Below, piece after piece: positions 28,517-37,931 of a stretch of DNA of 40,866 nt. The notes beneath the pieces are model-generated. The model was not told the origin of the DNA and made no database searches. It was given only the letters and a program-made list of their open reading frames with translations. Origin of the DNA: a virus; IMG/VR virus record IMGVR_UViG_3300037297_000059, positions 1 to 40,866 of that record; one strand, written 5' to 3'. Numbering within the stretch: position 1 is the stretch's first letter; the number at the start of each line of letters is the position of its first letter. The position numbers and the translations under genes are program-made.

Positions 28517-29188
28517 TTATAAATCATATTCAATTGCTTGAACAATTAATTTTGTTGTCTGTGAATAGTTAACTATTTTATTTCCAGCATCAGAAGCAGA
28601 AAACCGTAAATACCCATAAATATAATCATTTTCTGTTACATCTACAAAAGAAAAACAATTTAAAGTTCTCCATGGTTCAGTTAAATATACTCCTGCCGAA
28701 TTGGTATCTCTTCTTGGGAAAATAGAATAAGAAATTGCAGAACTATTTATATATATATATATAGCTGAATATGCATTTTCAGTATTACAATTTGCCCATA
28801 CTTGCAACCCAATTTTAACACGCTTAATTCCTGGCCCAATTTTAACACCATAATTATTAAGTGAAAAATTTGCTCCACTTTTTTCGGATTCTGAATCAAA
28901 CTGTATCTTTGTTGCATTTGTATTTGTAATAAATTGTTCAGTTGTTTTTAACAGTTCAATACAATCAATTGTAGGATTCCCAATTATACCAACCGCATAA
29001 AATTGATTTTCAATTTTGATTAATGTTAATTTAGATCCAACTGTTACACCAAATAAATTTCCAGATGGAACTACATTAATTTCATCATCAGCATCAAATA
29101 ATTTTACGCCAAGAGGTTTTATAGTTGTTACTATTCCTGTATAAAAATCTTTTTTTACTTCTTTCGGATTTAAAAAATTCTTTATCAT
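28517..29188 (-). CDS. Distal tail / baseplate protein
   Basis: 223 aa. N-terminal beta barrel (TGIVTTIKPLGVKLFDADDE, VPSGNLFGVTVGSKLTLIKI) like an OB-type insert, then a jelly-roll-like C-terminal part (about 105-223) rich in beta strands and aromatic residues, similar to lectin-like tips. Overlaps the upstream gene by 4 bases and is the last gene of the late operon. Receptor-binding or baseplate upper-fibre role is inferred from position. Confidence 0.6.
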   Translation of the reverse strand: MIKNFLNPKEVKKDFYTGIVTTIKPLGVKLFDADDEINVVPSGNLFGVTVGSKLTLIKIENQFYAVGIIGNPTIDCIELLKTTEQFITNTNATKIQFDSESEKSGANFSLNNYGVKIGPGIKRVKIGLQVWANCNTENAYSAIYIYINSSAISYSIFPRRDTNSAGVYLTEPWRTLNCFSFVDVTENDYIYGYLRFSASDAGNKIVNYSQTTKLIVQAIEYDL

Positions 29189-30285
29189 GGAGTCGTCACC
29201 CTCCTTATAATACTTTCTACATTTGCATTAATATCTAATTGCCAGGACATTGATTCAATTTTATATGTTGCTGATTTTTCCATTAATTTATTAATAAATG
29301 TGTAATGGTCGCCCTGGTATGGAAGGCCGTCATTTTCGCGCGAAGTAACAAAACCATGCGAAAAACTTAACGGTTCCTCTAGTTCTAAAGCTTTTCGAAT
29401 TTCTCTTTTTGCTCTTAAGTTTAAATATTCTTGGCTTGACGCTTCGGAAAATAATCTTTTATCAACATATCTATTAATATTTGAATAACTAAATGGATGA
29501 TCCTCAATCCCTTCATCTTCCATAGACCAAGATTTATATAAATTTGCACTCGTTGAAAGTTCATTAGCAATAAGAATTACACGATTAAACATTCCGGCAT
29601 AATCTTTATTTTCAAAAATATCATTAGTATAAATACATTCTTCATCATCTACAAAAGTATATGTAATATTTTTTACATCACTCCACGGTATAGCTCTATA
29701 TACACCATTTCCACTAACCCAAATTGGATAATAATTAATCATCTTTAATAATGAATTAATGATTTCTAATTTACTTGTTCCAACAAGCCAAACTTTATCG
29801 TAAGGTAATGTTTCGTCACATGGTTCTATGTTATATATAACCCATGATCCAATAGTATCAAGAACTGTTTTTATTGCTGTGGTTATTACGGTACCGCTTG
29901 AAATAGTATAACTAGCATCAACTTTATTATCGTCAAGAGCTTTTAAAAGTCCATAACCTAAAATATTCCGTGTAATGCTGTCATCTTCTTCCATATGACG
30001 CGGTGGCGTTAGGGGCATATATACACCTAACGGAAACTCATAACCAGATAAGCAATAATAAATTTTAATTCTATCAGATACATAATTTATATCAATACTA
30101 TCATTTAATTTAATTTTGCAATTTCCTATTGTTTTTCTACTAAAATTAATATTAATATTAGACTCTTTTGCATTCACATAATTAGTTATCCAGTCACTAT
30201 GTATGTATTCACCACCTGATAATTCTAATAATTCAAATTTCCATGATTCATATCTATTCCCTGTAAATATACTATTATCCACCAT
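29185..30285 (-). CDS. Baseplate hub / tail-associated protein (Tal-like)
   Basis: 366 aa from ATG 30285 (MVDNSIFTGNRYESWKFELL), seven bases after GGAG. The layout resembles the gp27/gp44-like hub N-terminus of siphovirus tail-associated proteins: FSRKTIGNCKIKLNDSID, RIKIYYCLSGYEFPLGVYMP, then repeated beta segments and a C-terminal LRAKREIRKALELEEPLSFSH-like part. It follows the distal tail protein as usual. No peptidase domain is fused, so it is a short, structural form. Confidence 0.65.
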   Translation of the reverse strand: MVDNSIFTGNRYESWKFELLELSGGEYIHSDWITNYVNAKESNININFSRKTIGNCKIKLNDSIDINYVSDRIKIYYCLSGYEFPLGVYMPLTPPRHMEEDDSITRNILGYGLLKALDDNKVDASYTISSGTVITTAIKTVLDTIGSWVIYNIEPCDETLPYDKVWLVGTSKLEIINSLLKMINYYPIWVSGNGVYRAIPWSDVKNITYTFVDDEECIYTNDIFENKDYAGMFNRVILIANELSTSANLYKSWSMEDEGIEDHPFSYSNINRYVDKRLFSEASSQEYLNLRAKREIRKALELEEPLSFSHGFVTSRENDGLPYQGDHYTFINKLMEKSATYKIESMSWQLDINANVESIIRRVTTP

Positions 30286-33200
30286 AAACACGCTCCAAAT
30301 CACAACTAAATTGATAACCTTTATTGTCTTTACTTATTACACGAGGATTTTTTATAGCTACTGTGAAATATCTACCGTTCCAATCTCTGAACATGTGATT
30401 TCCAACCGTTTCAATAATATCAAACAAATCATCATAATTAATTTTCAATAAATCACATTCAAATTTTATTGTTCTAGTTTTATTTACTGATTGATATTTT
30501 ACAGGAAATTCCCTATTATGATATTTTTTTATTGCTGTGTCCCTTTCTCTTAATTCATTAATAAATATGTCGCCACTCAACTTTGCATAATCTTCATAAT
30601 TATTACCACCATTAATAAAATAATATCCTGTTAATTCTATATCAATATCGACCTCAGTACTTAAAGCACTTGACGGCAAAATACTAACGGCTTCGGCATA
30701 ATAATTAGTATTTCCCCCGACATTTGGCACATAATCGGTAATAGTCGTATTTCCAGGAATATTAGTGTCAACTAGTTCCCACGCTCCACCAGCAACTGAC
30801 CTATAAACTTTATTATAATCTAGTTCAGCATTACGCGGCTCTATTTCAATAATTAACTCAGGTTCATAATTTGTAATAGTACTATCATAGAAATAATCTG
30901 CGCTACCATCTGTTGTCGTTGCTACAACTGCCATACCTTCATAATCTGTAATTGTACCATCTAAAATATCCTCTACTAATGTTTTAACGTCCCATGTTTC
31001 ACTATCGCCGGCTGCATGCGTATGGTCATCATATGCAGTACCATTAAGTGTTGGTTTAGTTGCATATGTAACGGTTGTTTCATCCCATGAAGTAGTAATA
31101 TATTTTACAGCACTATCAATTCCAGGTGTTAACGCATATTCACGATATAAAAATAAATCGGCGCTTACTATTGTATCATCTGCGAATTCACTTAAGTCAA
31201 AATCTAATAAAATTATATCTATTTCAGTACCGCCAGCACTATCATCCTTTAAAGATAAATGTCCATTTCCATTATAATTTGATGACGACTCATCACTATT
31301 AATATATGTATCTTGGTCGCTGTCAATAGAATAAACAACTTCTATATCAGGATTTGTTATTGTTATATTAGTACCACCTATGTCATTATCAGCCACAACG
31401 CTAATAGTTGGCGTAGTTGGTTCTAAAAAAACAGTATCGAATTCAATTTCATTTTCCACAGACCATAAACCGGCCGCGCTTTTCACCATTAAAATAATTG
31501 TATATGTAGAATTATTTTCTAAAGCGGTTTCAAAAGTTGCCGTATCAGTGCCGCCCGTTGCTACATTTGTTGATTCTTGTTGAGTTTCAAGTAATGTATC
31601 ATTTGAATCATATAAATAACATAAAAATTCAACTTGATTACTACTATTTGCTTGCGTATAAGTCCAGTCAACCTCTAATTCACTATAAGCATAATTACTA
31701 ATAGCTGTTGGATCTGTTATCGTTGCAACTGGGGTATTACTCGCAACAAAAGTACTTGTATCGCTATAATCGCTCGAACCATCTGAAAAAGTACCGCCTG
31801 TTGTAGCTTGACCCCAGGTTTTAACCTGCCAATCAAAACTATAACCATTTACAAGACTATCACCATCAAGTGATAATAATTCATCTGTATCACTTATTTC
31901 ATGAAATTGAACGAATTTTGTACCTGCATAACTAGTAAAATTTGTAACTTTTGCCAATTGAATATATTGTAAACTAATATGTTCGGCAGATGCATTATTT
32001 TCACTCGTAATTTCAAATCTAATAAAAGTAATATCATCCCAACCGCTTGGGCTTCCAGTTGTACTAAATGCAGATTTAGCTATATCAATTCTATTCCAAC
32101 CATCTACTAAATCTGTAGACGGATCTTTAGATGTCTCATAACAATTACTATTATCATCACCTAATTTCAATGTTACATCAGAAAATAATGTTTTATCTGT
32201 TATATAAACTAAAAATGAAATTAAATCGCTTGTATCGCTTGCGCTTTCGTCATCAAATTCTGTCAAATCCATTGAATCAAGACCTGCTCGATACATATAA
32301 TATGTGTTTCCTGTATCATCGTTATCATATAAAGCTACTGAATTAGTTAACCCTGTTACATAATTTGTAGTATCATTTGTTGGTTGTACGCCGCCGCTAT
32401 AATCCCAATCAGTATATTCATTAACCTTGTAAATTTCCTTTGGATAAGTACCATCAGCAATTTTTATTTTTAAACTGTATTTAGCTTGTATCGTACTATC
32501 ATTTGAATTGTGTGTCCATTCAAAATCATTGTTGTCATCTCCATCAATTGCAGTATTATCGGTTGGGGTCAATCCCGTTGGTGCGTCGGGAGGTTGCAAA
32601 ATTATAACTTCATTTGATTCAACAAAAGAACTGTGTAATGTTGGGTCAGTACAATCTGCACGAACTTCATAATAATTATAATTAGCCGGGGAAGTGTCTG
32701 TATAACTTTCTGTATTAGTTGCAATAGTATCATCTAATAAAGCATAACCCGACCATGAAATACCATCAGCACTTGTATTTCTATATATAGTTTGACTAGT
32801 TTCTGCAGTTGCGTTATCATTCCAAGTTATTAAAACATTAGAACCAACACGAGTTGCCACAACACTAGACGGTGCCGCCGGTGTAGTTCTTATATAATCA
32901 CTATAAGCCGCACTAGAATAACCACTCGCATTATAAGCTTTTATATAATATTTATAACGCCTGTTTGCTACTGTGCTAGTATCACTATATGAAGTTGCTG
33001 AACCTGATAATGTTGCCTTCCAATAATATGAACCTGTTACATTATCGTAACGATAAATTTTAATGCTGTCATATGGTTCGTTTGTTGTGTTATTATTTGT
33101 CCATGTAAGTGTTTGTTTTGTATCACTTACACGACTTATATTCACAGAACTAACCGCCGCCGGTGCTTCTATATAAAATAAACCGACTGTTACTTCATCA

Positions 33201-33655
33201 CCACTATCAGTATGATAACCAGACATTGAATAAGCATTTGGAAAACCACTTGTATTTGTTTTCTCATAAGCGCTTGCACCAGGAGAAGAAGGACGCCCAA
33301 ATATATGACCGCCGGATGGATTTCTATACAATCCTACCCAAAGAGTCCCTCCGCTTGAAAAAGTATAATCGTCAATATCTTTTGTATACCAATATTGACC
33401 GCCGCCGGCCTCTGAACCAACAGCCATACTAAAAGTAGAAGATTGTTTTAATACTGAACTTCCAGCACTCCACAAACATAACCTTGTTGAAACTGTATTG
33501 TTTCTCGCCGCCGCGTATACTCTTAATTGTCTTATAGTCGCACCGGCCGGGATACTTCCAATAGCCGCACAATGTTGATTATATAAATTTGTACCACGCC
33601 ATTCATAAGAGCTTGGTGTTGATGGATAAGATGTATTGCTATATAACCACGACAT
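30275..33655 (-). CDS. Large modular distal tail protein (FN3 and DNRLRE modules, Dit-like C-terminus)
   Basis: 1126 aa, the largest product. Residues 1-163: jelly-roll-like domain. About 165-345: two fibronectin type III domains (SSVNISRVSDTKQTLTW..., APSSVVATRVGSNVLITW...). About 453-570: a jelly-roll module also found in the long tail-tube protein. About 773-938: a DNRLRE-like module (DTYINSDESSSNYN, LLDFDLSEF, TVTYATKP, WDVKTLVEDIL) inserted in another FN3 domain. C-terminal 90 residues (REFPVKYQSVNKTRTIKFEC, then MFRDWNGRYFTVA) resemble the distal tail protein. Several sugar-binding-type modules suggest host recognition. FN3 domains are often exchanged between phages. Confidence 0.8.
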   Translation of the reverse strand: MSWLYSNTSYPSTPSSYEWRGTNLYNQHCAAIGSIPAGATIRQLRVYAAARNNTVSTRLCLWSAGSSVLKQSSTFSMAVGSEAGGGQYWYTKDIDDYTFSSGGTLWVGLYRNPSGGHIFGRPSSPGASAYEKTNTSGFPNAYSMSGYHTDSGDEVTVGLFYIEAPAAVSSVNISRVSDTKQTLTWTNNNTTNEPYDSIKIYRYDNVTGSYYWKATLSGSATSYSDTSTVANRRYKYYIKAYNASGYSSAAYSDYIRTTPAAPSSVVATRVGSNVLITWNDNATAETSQTIYRNTSADGISWSGYALLDDTIATNTESYTDTSPANYNYYEVRADCTDPTLHSSFVESNEVIILQPPDAPTGLTPTDNTAIDGDDNNDFEWTHNSNDSTIQAKYSLKIKIADGTYPKEIYKVNEYTDWDYSGGVQPTNDTTNYVTGLTNSVALYDNDDTGNTYYMYRAGLDSMDLTEFDDESASDTSDLISFLVYITDKTLFSDVTLKLGDDNSNCYETSKDPSTDLVDGWNRIDIAKSAFSTTGSPSGWDDITFIRFEITSENNASAEHISLQYIQLAKVTNFTSYAGTKFVQFHEISDTDELLSLDGDSLVNGYSFDWQVKTWGQATTGGTFSDGSSDYSDTSTFVASNTPVATITDPTAISNYAYSELEVDWTYTQANSSNQVEFLCYLYDSNDTLLETQQESTNVATGGTDTATFETALENNSTYTIILMVKSAAGLWSVENEIEFDTVFLEPTTPTISVVADNDIGGTNITITNPDIEVVYSIDSDQDTYINSDESSSNYNGNGHLSLKDDSAGGTEIDIILLDFDLSEFADDTIVSADLFLYREYALTPGIDSAVKYITTSWDETTVTYATKPTLNGTAYDDHTHAAGDSETWDVKTLVEDILDGTITDYEGMAVVATTTDGSADYFYDSTITNYEPELIIEIEPRNAELDYNKVYRSVAGGAWELVDTNIPGNTTITDYVPNVGGNTNYYAEAVSILPSSALSTEVDIDIELTGYYFINGGNNYEDYAKLSGDIFINELRERDTAIKKYHNREFPVKYQSVNKTRTIKFECDLLKINYDDLFDIIETVGNHMFRDWNGRYFTVAIKNPRVISKDNKGYQFSCDLERVYGG

Positions 33656-33669
33656 TTTTTACCTCCTTT

Positions 33670-35496
33670 CTACATTGAATTTAATTCCAGTTGTATGTTT
33701 TCTTTTGAAAACATTTTTATCAAATCGTTTAATTCTTTTATTTCTTTAGCATTAATTACAACTTTTTCTATTAAAGTTGTATTATTACTATTTACATTAG
33801 TATTATTTACACTAGATTGATTTAAAATTCGCCTTGTTTCAGGTGTACTAAAAATTTGGCTACCTCTAGGAATGTTTAAAAGTTCTGGACCTTTTTCACC
33901 GACTAACGATAATCCACCTGGTGCAAAATTAGTCCCGTCTGCATGTTTTCCACCTGGTAAAGCAAAAATGCTTAATGGACTGCCTTCTTTGTTTACTTGG
34001 TCCGACCAATATTTATACCTTTGAAATAGTTCTATTGCTTTTTCGGCGGCTCCTATTATTTTTTTCCAAATATCAACAATTTCGCCTAAATCTTCAACAA
34101 CATCACCCGCAAAACTCGCAATAGCCGCGCCATTTTCATCAACCCAATCTAACAATTCAATACCAAAATCAATTATTTCTCTAATGAATTGGGCTATTTC
34201 GTGTCTATTATCATAAATTTTATTAAATAATTCTTCTAATTTATTTTTAACCTTAGTTCCAATTTTTTCGGCTACTTCATCAAATTTTTCTTTTAATTCC
34301 TGAACCTTTTCAATAAATTTAAAAGTTTCTTCCCTGGAAAGATTAAATTTTGTTATTAATAATTCCATCATTGCGTCATGGTCATTAGTAAAGATTGCAA
34401 ATATTAGTTTTGGTATTGGCGTTACTGCCTCTTTAAATTTTTCAAAACTTTCTTTAACTTCTTTAATTTTCCCACTTTTTATAGCCATTGCAACAACAGC
34501 GCCGCCTATACCACCAATTAAAGTAATTAAACCTGTAATTAATCCAGTAACTATTATTATAGGTGAACCAATTGCAGTAATAGCACCTATAAAAGTACCA
34601 ACCGCAGTAACAGCAACACCAATTATTATTATAAATGGACCTATAACTAAACTAAGAGCTGTAAAACCAAATGCTACATATTTTATTGCTGGATCAAGTT
34701 TATCAATTTTTTCAATTAAATTTGTTAAATATGGAACCGCTTTATTTTGAATAAAATTGAATAATGGCATTGTAGTTTTACCAAGAAAATCATTAAAAAC
34801 ATCGCTTAATGTTGATAATCTACCACTTAATGTCTGTGAACCTTTCGCCATACCTTCATAAAATCGACCGCCTTTACTAGTCGCACTTTCTAAAGCGTCG
34901 GCGACTTCGTCATAAGTAACTTTTCCGGCTGACATTCTTTTTCTAACTTCTTCCATAGTTTCACCGGTTTTTTTCGTAATCTCATTTAATGGATTCCATC
35001 CCCAATTTATTAATTGATTAAGGTCACCGCCTTGAAGTTTTCCAAGTGCATTAATTTGTCCCATTACACGTGACATTGCTTGAAAAGCTTCATTATTTCC
35101 TAAACTGACATCACCTAAACGCGTCATTGTTGGAATTAAATTTTCTTGTTCTACACCAAAAGCTAATAATGTCTTTGTTGCACTTGCTAAACCTGTAATT
35201 TCAAAAGGAGTTTCGGCACCAACTTTCTTTAATTTATTTGTAAGTTCGATTGCATCTTCTTCACTTCCTAATAAAACACTAAAACTTGTTTCCAAATCTT
35301 CAACAGTCGAATTATATCTTATACCTTGCGTTATAAGCGCGGCAATAGGAATTGTAACCCCGGCCGTTAATTTTGTACCAAAACCAATCATTTTACCGCC
35401 GACATTTGTAAGATTGCCGCCTAATTCTTTCATTGTGTTATTAATTTTGTCGCCGCCCTTAAGCGCCATTGTACCAAAAACATTAAAAATTTCCAC
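33670..35496 (-). CDS. Tape measure protein
   Basis: 608 aa, GTG start nine bases after AGGAGG. N-terminal tape_meas_nterm-type region: TSFSVLLGSEEDAIELTNKL, KKVGAETPFEITGLASATKT and KVTYDEVADALESATSKGGR (about 50-215). Hydrophobic segments at about 275-345 (LVIGPFIIIIGVAVTAVGTF and IIIVTGLITGLITLIGGIGG) serve in DNA ejection. Long helices follow, and the end has GEKGPELLNIPRGSQIF. It sets tail length; at the usual ~0.15 nm per residue about 90 nm. Confidence 0.92.
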   Translation of the reverse strand: MEIFNVFGTMALKGGDKINNTMKELGGNLTNVGGKMIGFGTKLTAGVTIPIAALITQGIRYNSTVEDLETSFSVLLGSEEDAIELTNKLKKVGAETPFEITGLASATKTLLAFGVEQENLIPTMTRLGDVSLGNNEAFQAMSRVMGQINALGKLQGGDLNQLINWGWNPLNEITKKTGETMEEVRKRMSAGKVTYDEVADALESATSKGGRFYEGMAKGSQTLSGRLSTLSDVFNDFLGKTTMPLFNFIQNKAVPYLTNLIEKIDKLDPAIKYVAFGFTALSLVIGPFIIIIGVAVTAVGTFIGAITAIGSPIIIVTGLITGLITLIGGIGGAVVAMAIKSGKIKEVKESFEKFKEAVTPIPKLIFAIFTNDHDAMMELLITKFNLSREETFKFIEKVQELKEKFDEVAEKIGTKVKNKLEELFNKIYDNRHEIAQFIREIIDFGIELLDWVDENGAAIASFAGDVVEDLGEIVDIWKKIIGAAEKAIELFQRYKYWSDQVNKEGSPLSIFALPGGKHADGTNFAPGGLSLVGEKGPELLNIPRGSQIFSTPETRRILNQSSVNNTNVNSNNTTLIEKVVINAKEIKELNDLIKMFSKENIQLELNSM

Positions 35497-35510
35497 CTGG
35501 GTACACCTCC

Positions 35511-35840
35511 TTATTGTTGCTTAATGTTAGCAATTTTTTGTATATAAACTTTTATATGGTCGTCTAAATTTGCAGTATTATGTGGGTCACTTACAACCTC
35601 ATATGTTTTTTCATTATAAATAATTATATCTCCATATTCCAACTCGAAATCATTACATAAAAAGTTATAAACACTTATAACGGTCCATTGTCCAGCTACT
35701 TGTTTATGTATGTCCTTTTGTCGACCTAAATACCCTAATATACTTGTTTCATCTGTATATGTTTTTATCGACCTATTAGTATCGTTAAGTGTTTGTGTTG
35801 GTCTTATTCTTGTGCATGAAATATATAATTCTTCATTCAT
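35511..35840 (-). CDS. Head-closure / neck-type protein
   Basis: 109 aa beta-rich: CTRIRPTQTLNDTNRSIKTY, GQWTVISVYNFLCNDFELEY and GDIIIYNEKTYEVVSDPHNT. The 'GD.I.Y.g..YeV' hairpin is common to head-closure and head-tail joining proteins. It lies next to the gp6-like connector, but both genes are between tail chaperones and tape measure, an unusual place. A tail-terminator role is the alternative. Confidence 0.55.
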   Translation of the reverse strand: MNEELYISCTRIRPTQTLNDTNRSIKTYTDETSILGYLGRQKDIHKQVAGQWTVISVYNFLCNDFELEYGDIIIYNEKTYEVVSDPHNTANLDDHIKVYIQKIANIKQQ

Positions 35841-35852
35841 TCATATCACCAC

Positions 35853-36446
35853 CTAATCAACACAAATATTTACATTATCAAAAAAACTTTTCTTGTAAAG
35901 AGTTCTATGTGTTTTTAATCCGCTAACTAAATTAGTTGGATAACCATTTGCCGCTACTGATAATTTATATCTATAATCGTCGATATCTTCTTCTAAAACT
36001 CCGGCTTTAATTTTTTTATTATCAATATTATATTTAATCATTTGCGCCGCAATGAATTTAAAGCTTACAGGATATTTAACTTTAGTTATAAAAATACTTT
36101 CGTTTTCATCTTCATCAACAATAGTATTTATAGAATTTATAATAATTTTATCAGTGGTAACCGATGAAATTGTAAAAGGGCCGTCATTCCTTAAAGAACC
36201 GTAAACCCTAATACTATCATTTGCTACAAATTTATAATCATTTAAATTTGTCATATTAATACTATTGTCAGTATTAATAAATGATATATCGTTTGAACTA
36301 ACATAATCAAAATTATCTTGGAAAAAATCTTGGTTGCAATAATCACAAATAACTTGTTCTATTATTGGAATTAATGAATCAATTAAGCTATCATTAAGAT
36401 TAGAATTATCTAGTAATGTTTTTACCTCAGTTCTAGTTATAATCAT
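35853..36446 (-). CDS. Head-tail connector, gp6-like adaptor
   Basis: 197 aa. MIITRTEVKTLLDNSNLNDS, LIDSLIPIIEQVICDYCNQD then FKFIAAQMIKYNI...: the N-terminal helical LLD..D..I..LI..A...I..YcN pattern is typical of SPP1 gp15 / HK97 gp6 adaptor proteins, and the C-terminal helix (AAQMIKYNIDNKKIKAGVLE) agrees. Residues 50-120 form a beta insertion. ATG overlaps the end of the chaperone reading frame by 4 bases. Location in the tail block is unusual. Confidence 0.7.
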   Translation of the reverse strand: MIITRTEVKTLLDNSNLNDSLIDSLIPIIEQVICDYCNQDFFQDNFDYVSSNDISFINTDNSINMTNLNDYKFVANDSIRVYGSLRNDGPFTISSVTTDKIIINSINTIVDEDENESIFITKVKYPVSFKFIAAQMIKYNIDNKKIKAGVLEEDIDDYRYKLSVAANGYPTNLVSGLKTHRTLYKKSFFDNVNICVD

Positions 36447-37296
36447 GTTTTAATCACCTTCTTTTTTAATCTTGATTCATCCATATTTTCAACTCTTTTC
36501 ATAATTCTTTTTTCTTCCTGGTCTTTATCATAATTAGTCATTTGTATATTTTCAGTTTTTTTAGTTTTAGATTTAAAATATTCTTCAAAAGTTCCAGTAT
36601 AACCATTTTGAACTTCTATTATAAAAAGGTCCCAATATTTTTCTTTTAATTTTTCTTCATTTTCAATTTCAACTCTTTTAACACACTGATAATATAATTT
36701 ATAACCTTTGGAAAATTTCATTTTTAAAATTGATTCTACATATGAATAATCTTTATAATAATTCATCATAAACTCAATAATATTTTCATTTGTGAACATT
36801 TTCGAAATAACAGCATAACCAACGGCATAATTTAATAATTCACTTTTAATAAAATCATCAATATTTATTTTTTTGCCGCTATTTCCAATTTTTTTTTCAA
36901 GTCATTAGTATCAACAATTTCCTCAACCGCTGACCAAAGACCATTTAAAAATAAATTTTTAAATTCTGTAATAAGTTTTCTAAATCCAAAATTTCTAACA
37001 GCTTTTTCACCTTGACCAGTATATGAAGATAATAATTTAATTAATAAATCACTAGCTTTAAACATTTTTTGACTAATATAAGCAAAAACATCAAGTGCTA
37101 TAACCATCTGCATACCTTTTAATGTTTTATCATCAATATTTTCATCTTTTTTAATCATTTTTAAAACTTTGTCAAGTTTAGGACCGCTTAACCTGTCAAC
37201 ATATTCCTGTATATCAACCCTATCTAATATTTCAGATAATATCATTACTTCATCGAACAATAGTTCTTTTACTTCTTTTTTAGCTTCCATTTCCAT
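36443..37296 (-). CDS. Tail assembly chaperone, -1 frameshift product (GT)
   Basis: Classic G/GT arrangement. The upstream reading frame (37296-36865) ends GCA-AAA-AAA-TAA; a -1 slip on the A7 run (36868-36874) continues ATA-AAT-ATT and joins the T frame: INIDDFIKSELLNYAVGYAV, then ISKMFTNENIIEFMM and on to 36443. The fused product is about 284 aa. ATG 36799 inside the T frame has no ribosome binding site. The T part is helical and charged, as usual for the part that binds the tape measure protein. Confidence 0.88.
36865..37296 (-). CDS. Tail assembly chaperone (G form)
   Basis: 143 aa, helical: ELLFDEVMILSEILDRVDIQ, LDKVLKMIKKDENIDDKTLK, MVIALDVFAYISQKM. The composition and position between tail-tube and tape measure genes are typical for the short chaperone that coats the tape measure protein with the GT form. 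Stops right at the slip site. Preceded by a palindromic hairpin (37327-37356) that may lower expression relative to the tail-tube protein. Confidence 0.85.
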   Translation of the reverse strand: MEMEAKKEVKELLFDEVMILSEILDRVDIQEYVDRLSGPKLDKVLKMIKKDENIDDKTLKGMQMVIALDVFAYISQKMFKASDLLIKLLSSYTGQGEKAVRNFGFRKLITEFKNLFLNGLWSAVEEIVDTNDLKKKLEIAAKK

Positions 37297-37326
37297 TTTA
37301 AAAACTCACTTTCTTATAATAAAATT

Positions 37327-37356
37327 TATACCTTAGATTTATAAATCTAAGGTATA
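37327..37356 (-). terminator. Internal palindromic hairpin of the late operon
   Basis: 14-bp stem (TATACCTTAGATTT and its complement, 2-base loop) between the tail-tube paralogue stop and the chaperone start. On the minus strand it runs into ATAAATTTTA, a weak U-run: likely a partial terminator or 3'-end stabiliser. Confidence 0.6.
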
Positions 37357-37364
37357 TATAAATC

Positions 37365-37913
37365 TTACGCAGGTACATAATCCCATATATCAAATGGCGG
37401 TGTAGTCGGTGTATTATGCGCATAAAATCCGGTATAAATCATAGGGCTTATTACTTCATCTTTAGATTTAAATGTCCATTTAATAGGGTCTATGTTAATT
37501 GCATTATAAACAAATATCTTACATTCAGTACCATCAAGTTTATAGCCTCGAAAACTTACACTATCTAAAACATCTGTACTGTTAATATCAGTATCAAAAA
37601 CAATTTTCTTATATGTCCCGTCCTGGTCACTGCCGTCACTAACAGTGATTGGTAAACCGTAAGCTAAATTTGTATAAGTAATTTTTAAAAAATTAATTTT
37701 TAATTTAGCTGTATATATTGTAACTCTTCTCATACCTTTAGTTTCACCTAAAGAACCGTCAAAATTAATTCTTTTGATTTCACGACCTAATATTAACTCG
37801 CTTCCTTCTTTTGTCGCACCAATTACATTATCATTTGCATATACAACACCTTCACCCAACATTATATCGTTCGCTGTATCTGGTACCACCGGCGTCCATA
37901 TTCCAACAGACAT
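37365..37913 (-). CDS. Tail-tube protein, short paralogue
   Basis: 182 aa from ATG 37913 (MSVGIWTPVVPDTANDIMLG), nine bases after GGAGG. The start block (VxxPVxxTANDxxxGEGxxYAN), the segment GREIKRINFDGSLGETKGMRR and the end TGFYAHNTPTTPPFDIWDYV match the 39035-37932 product, with the large insertion missing. Both are probably tail-tube subunits; which is major is not clear. Compact, beta-rich. Confidence 0.7.
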   Translation of the reverse strand: MSVGIWTPVVPDTANDIMLGEGVVYANDNVIGATKEGSELILGREIKRINFDGSLGETKGMRRVTIYTAKLKINFLKITYTNLAYGLPITVSDGSDQDGTYKKIVFDTDINSTDVLDSVSFRGYKLDGTECKIFVYNAINIDPIKWTFKSKDEVISPMIYTGFYAHNTPTTPPFDIWDYVPA

Positions 37914-37931
37914 ATTTATCAACCTCCTTTT

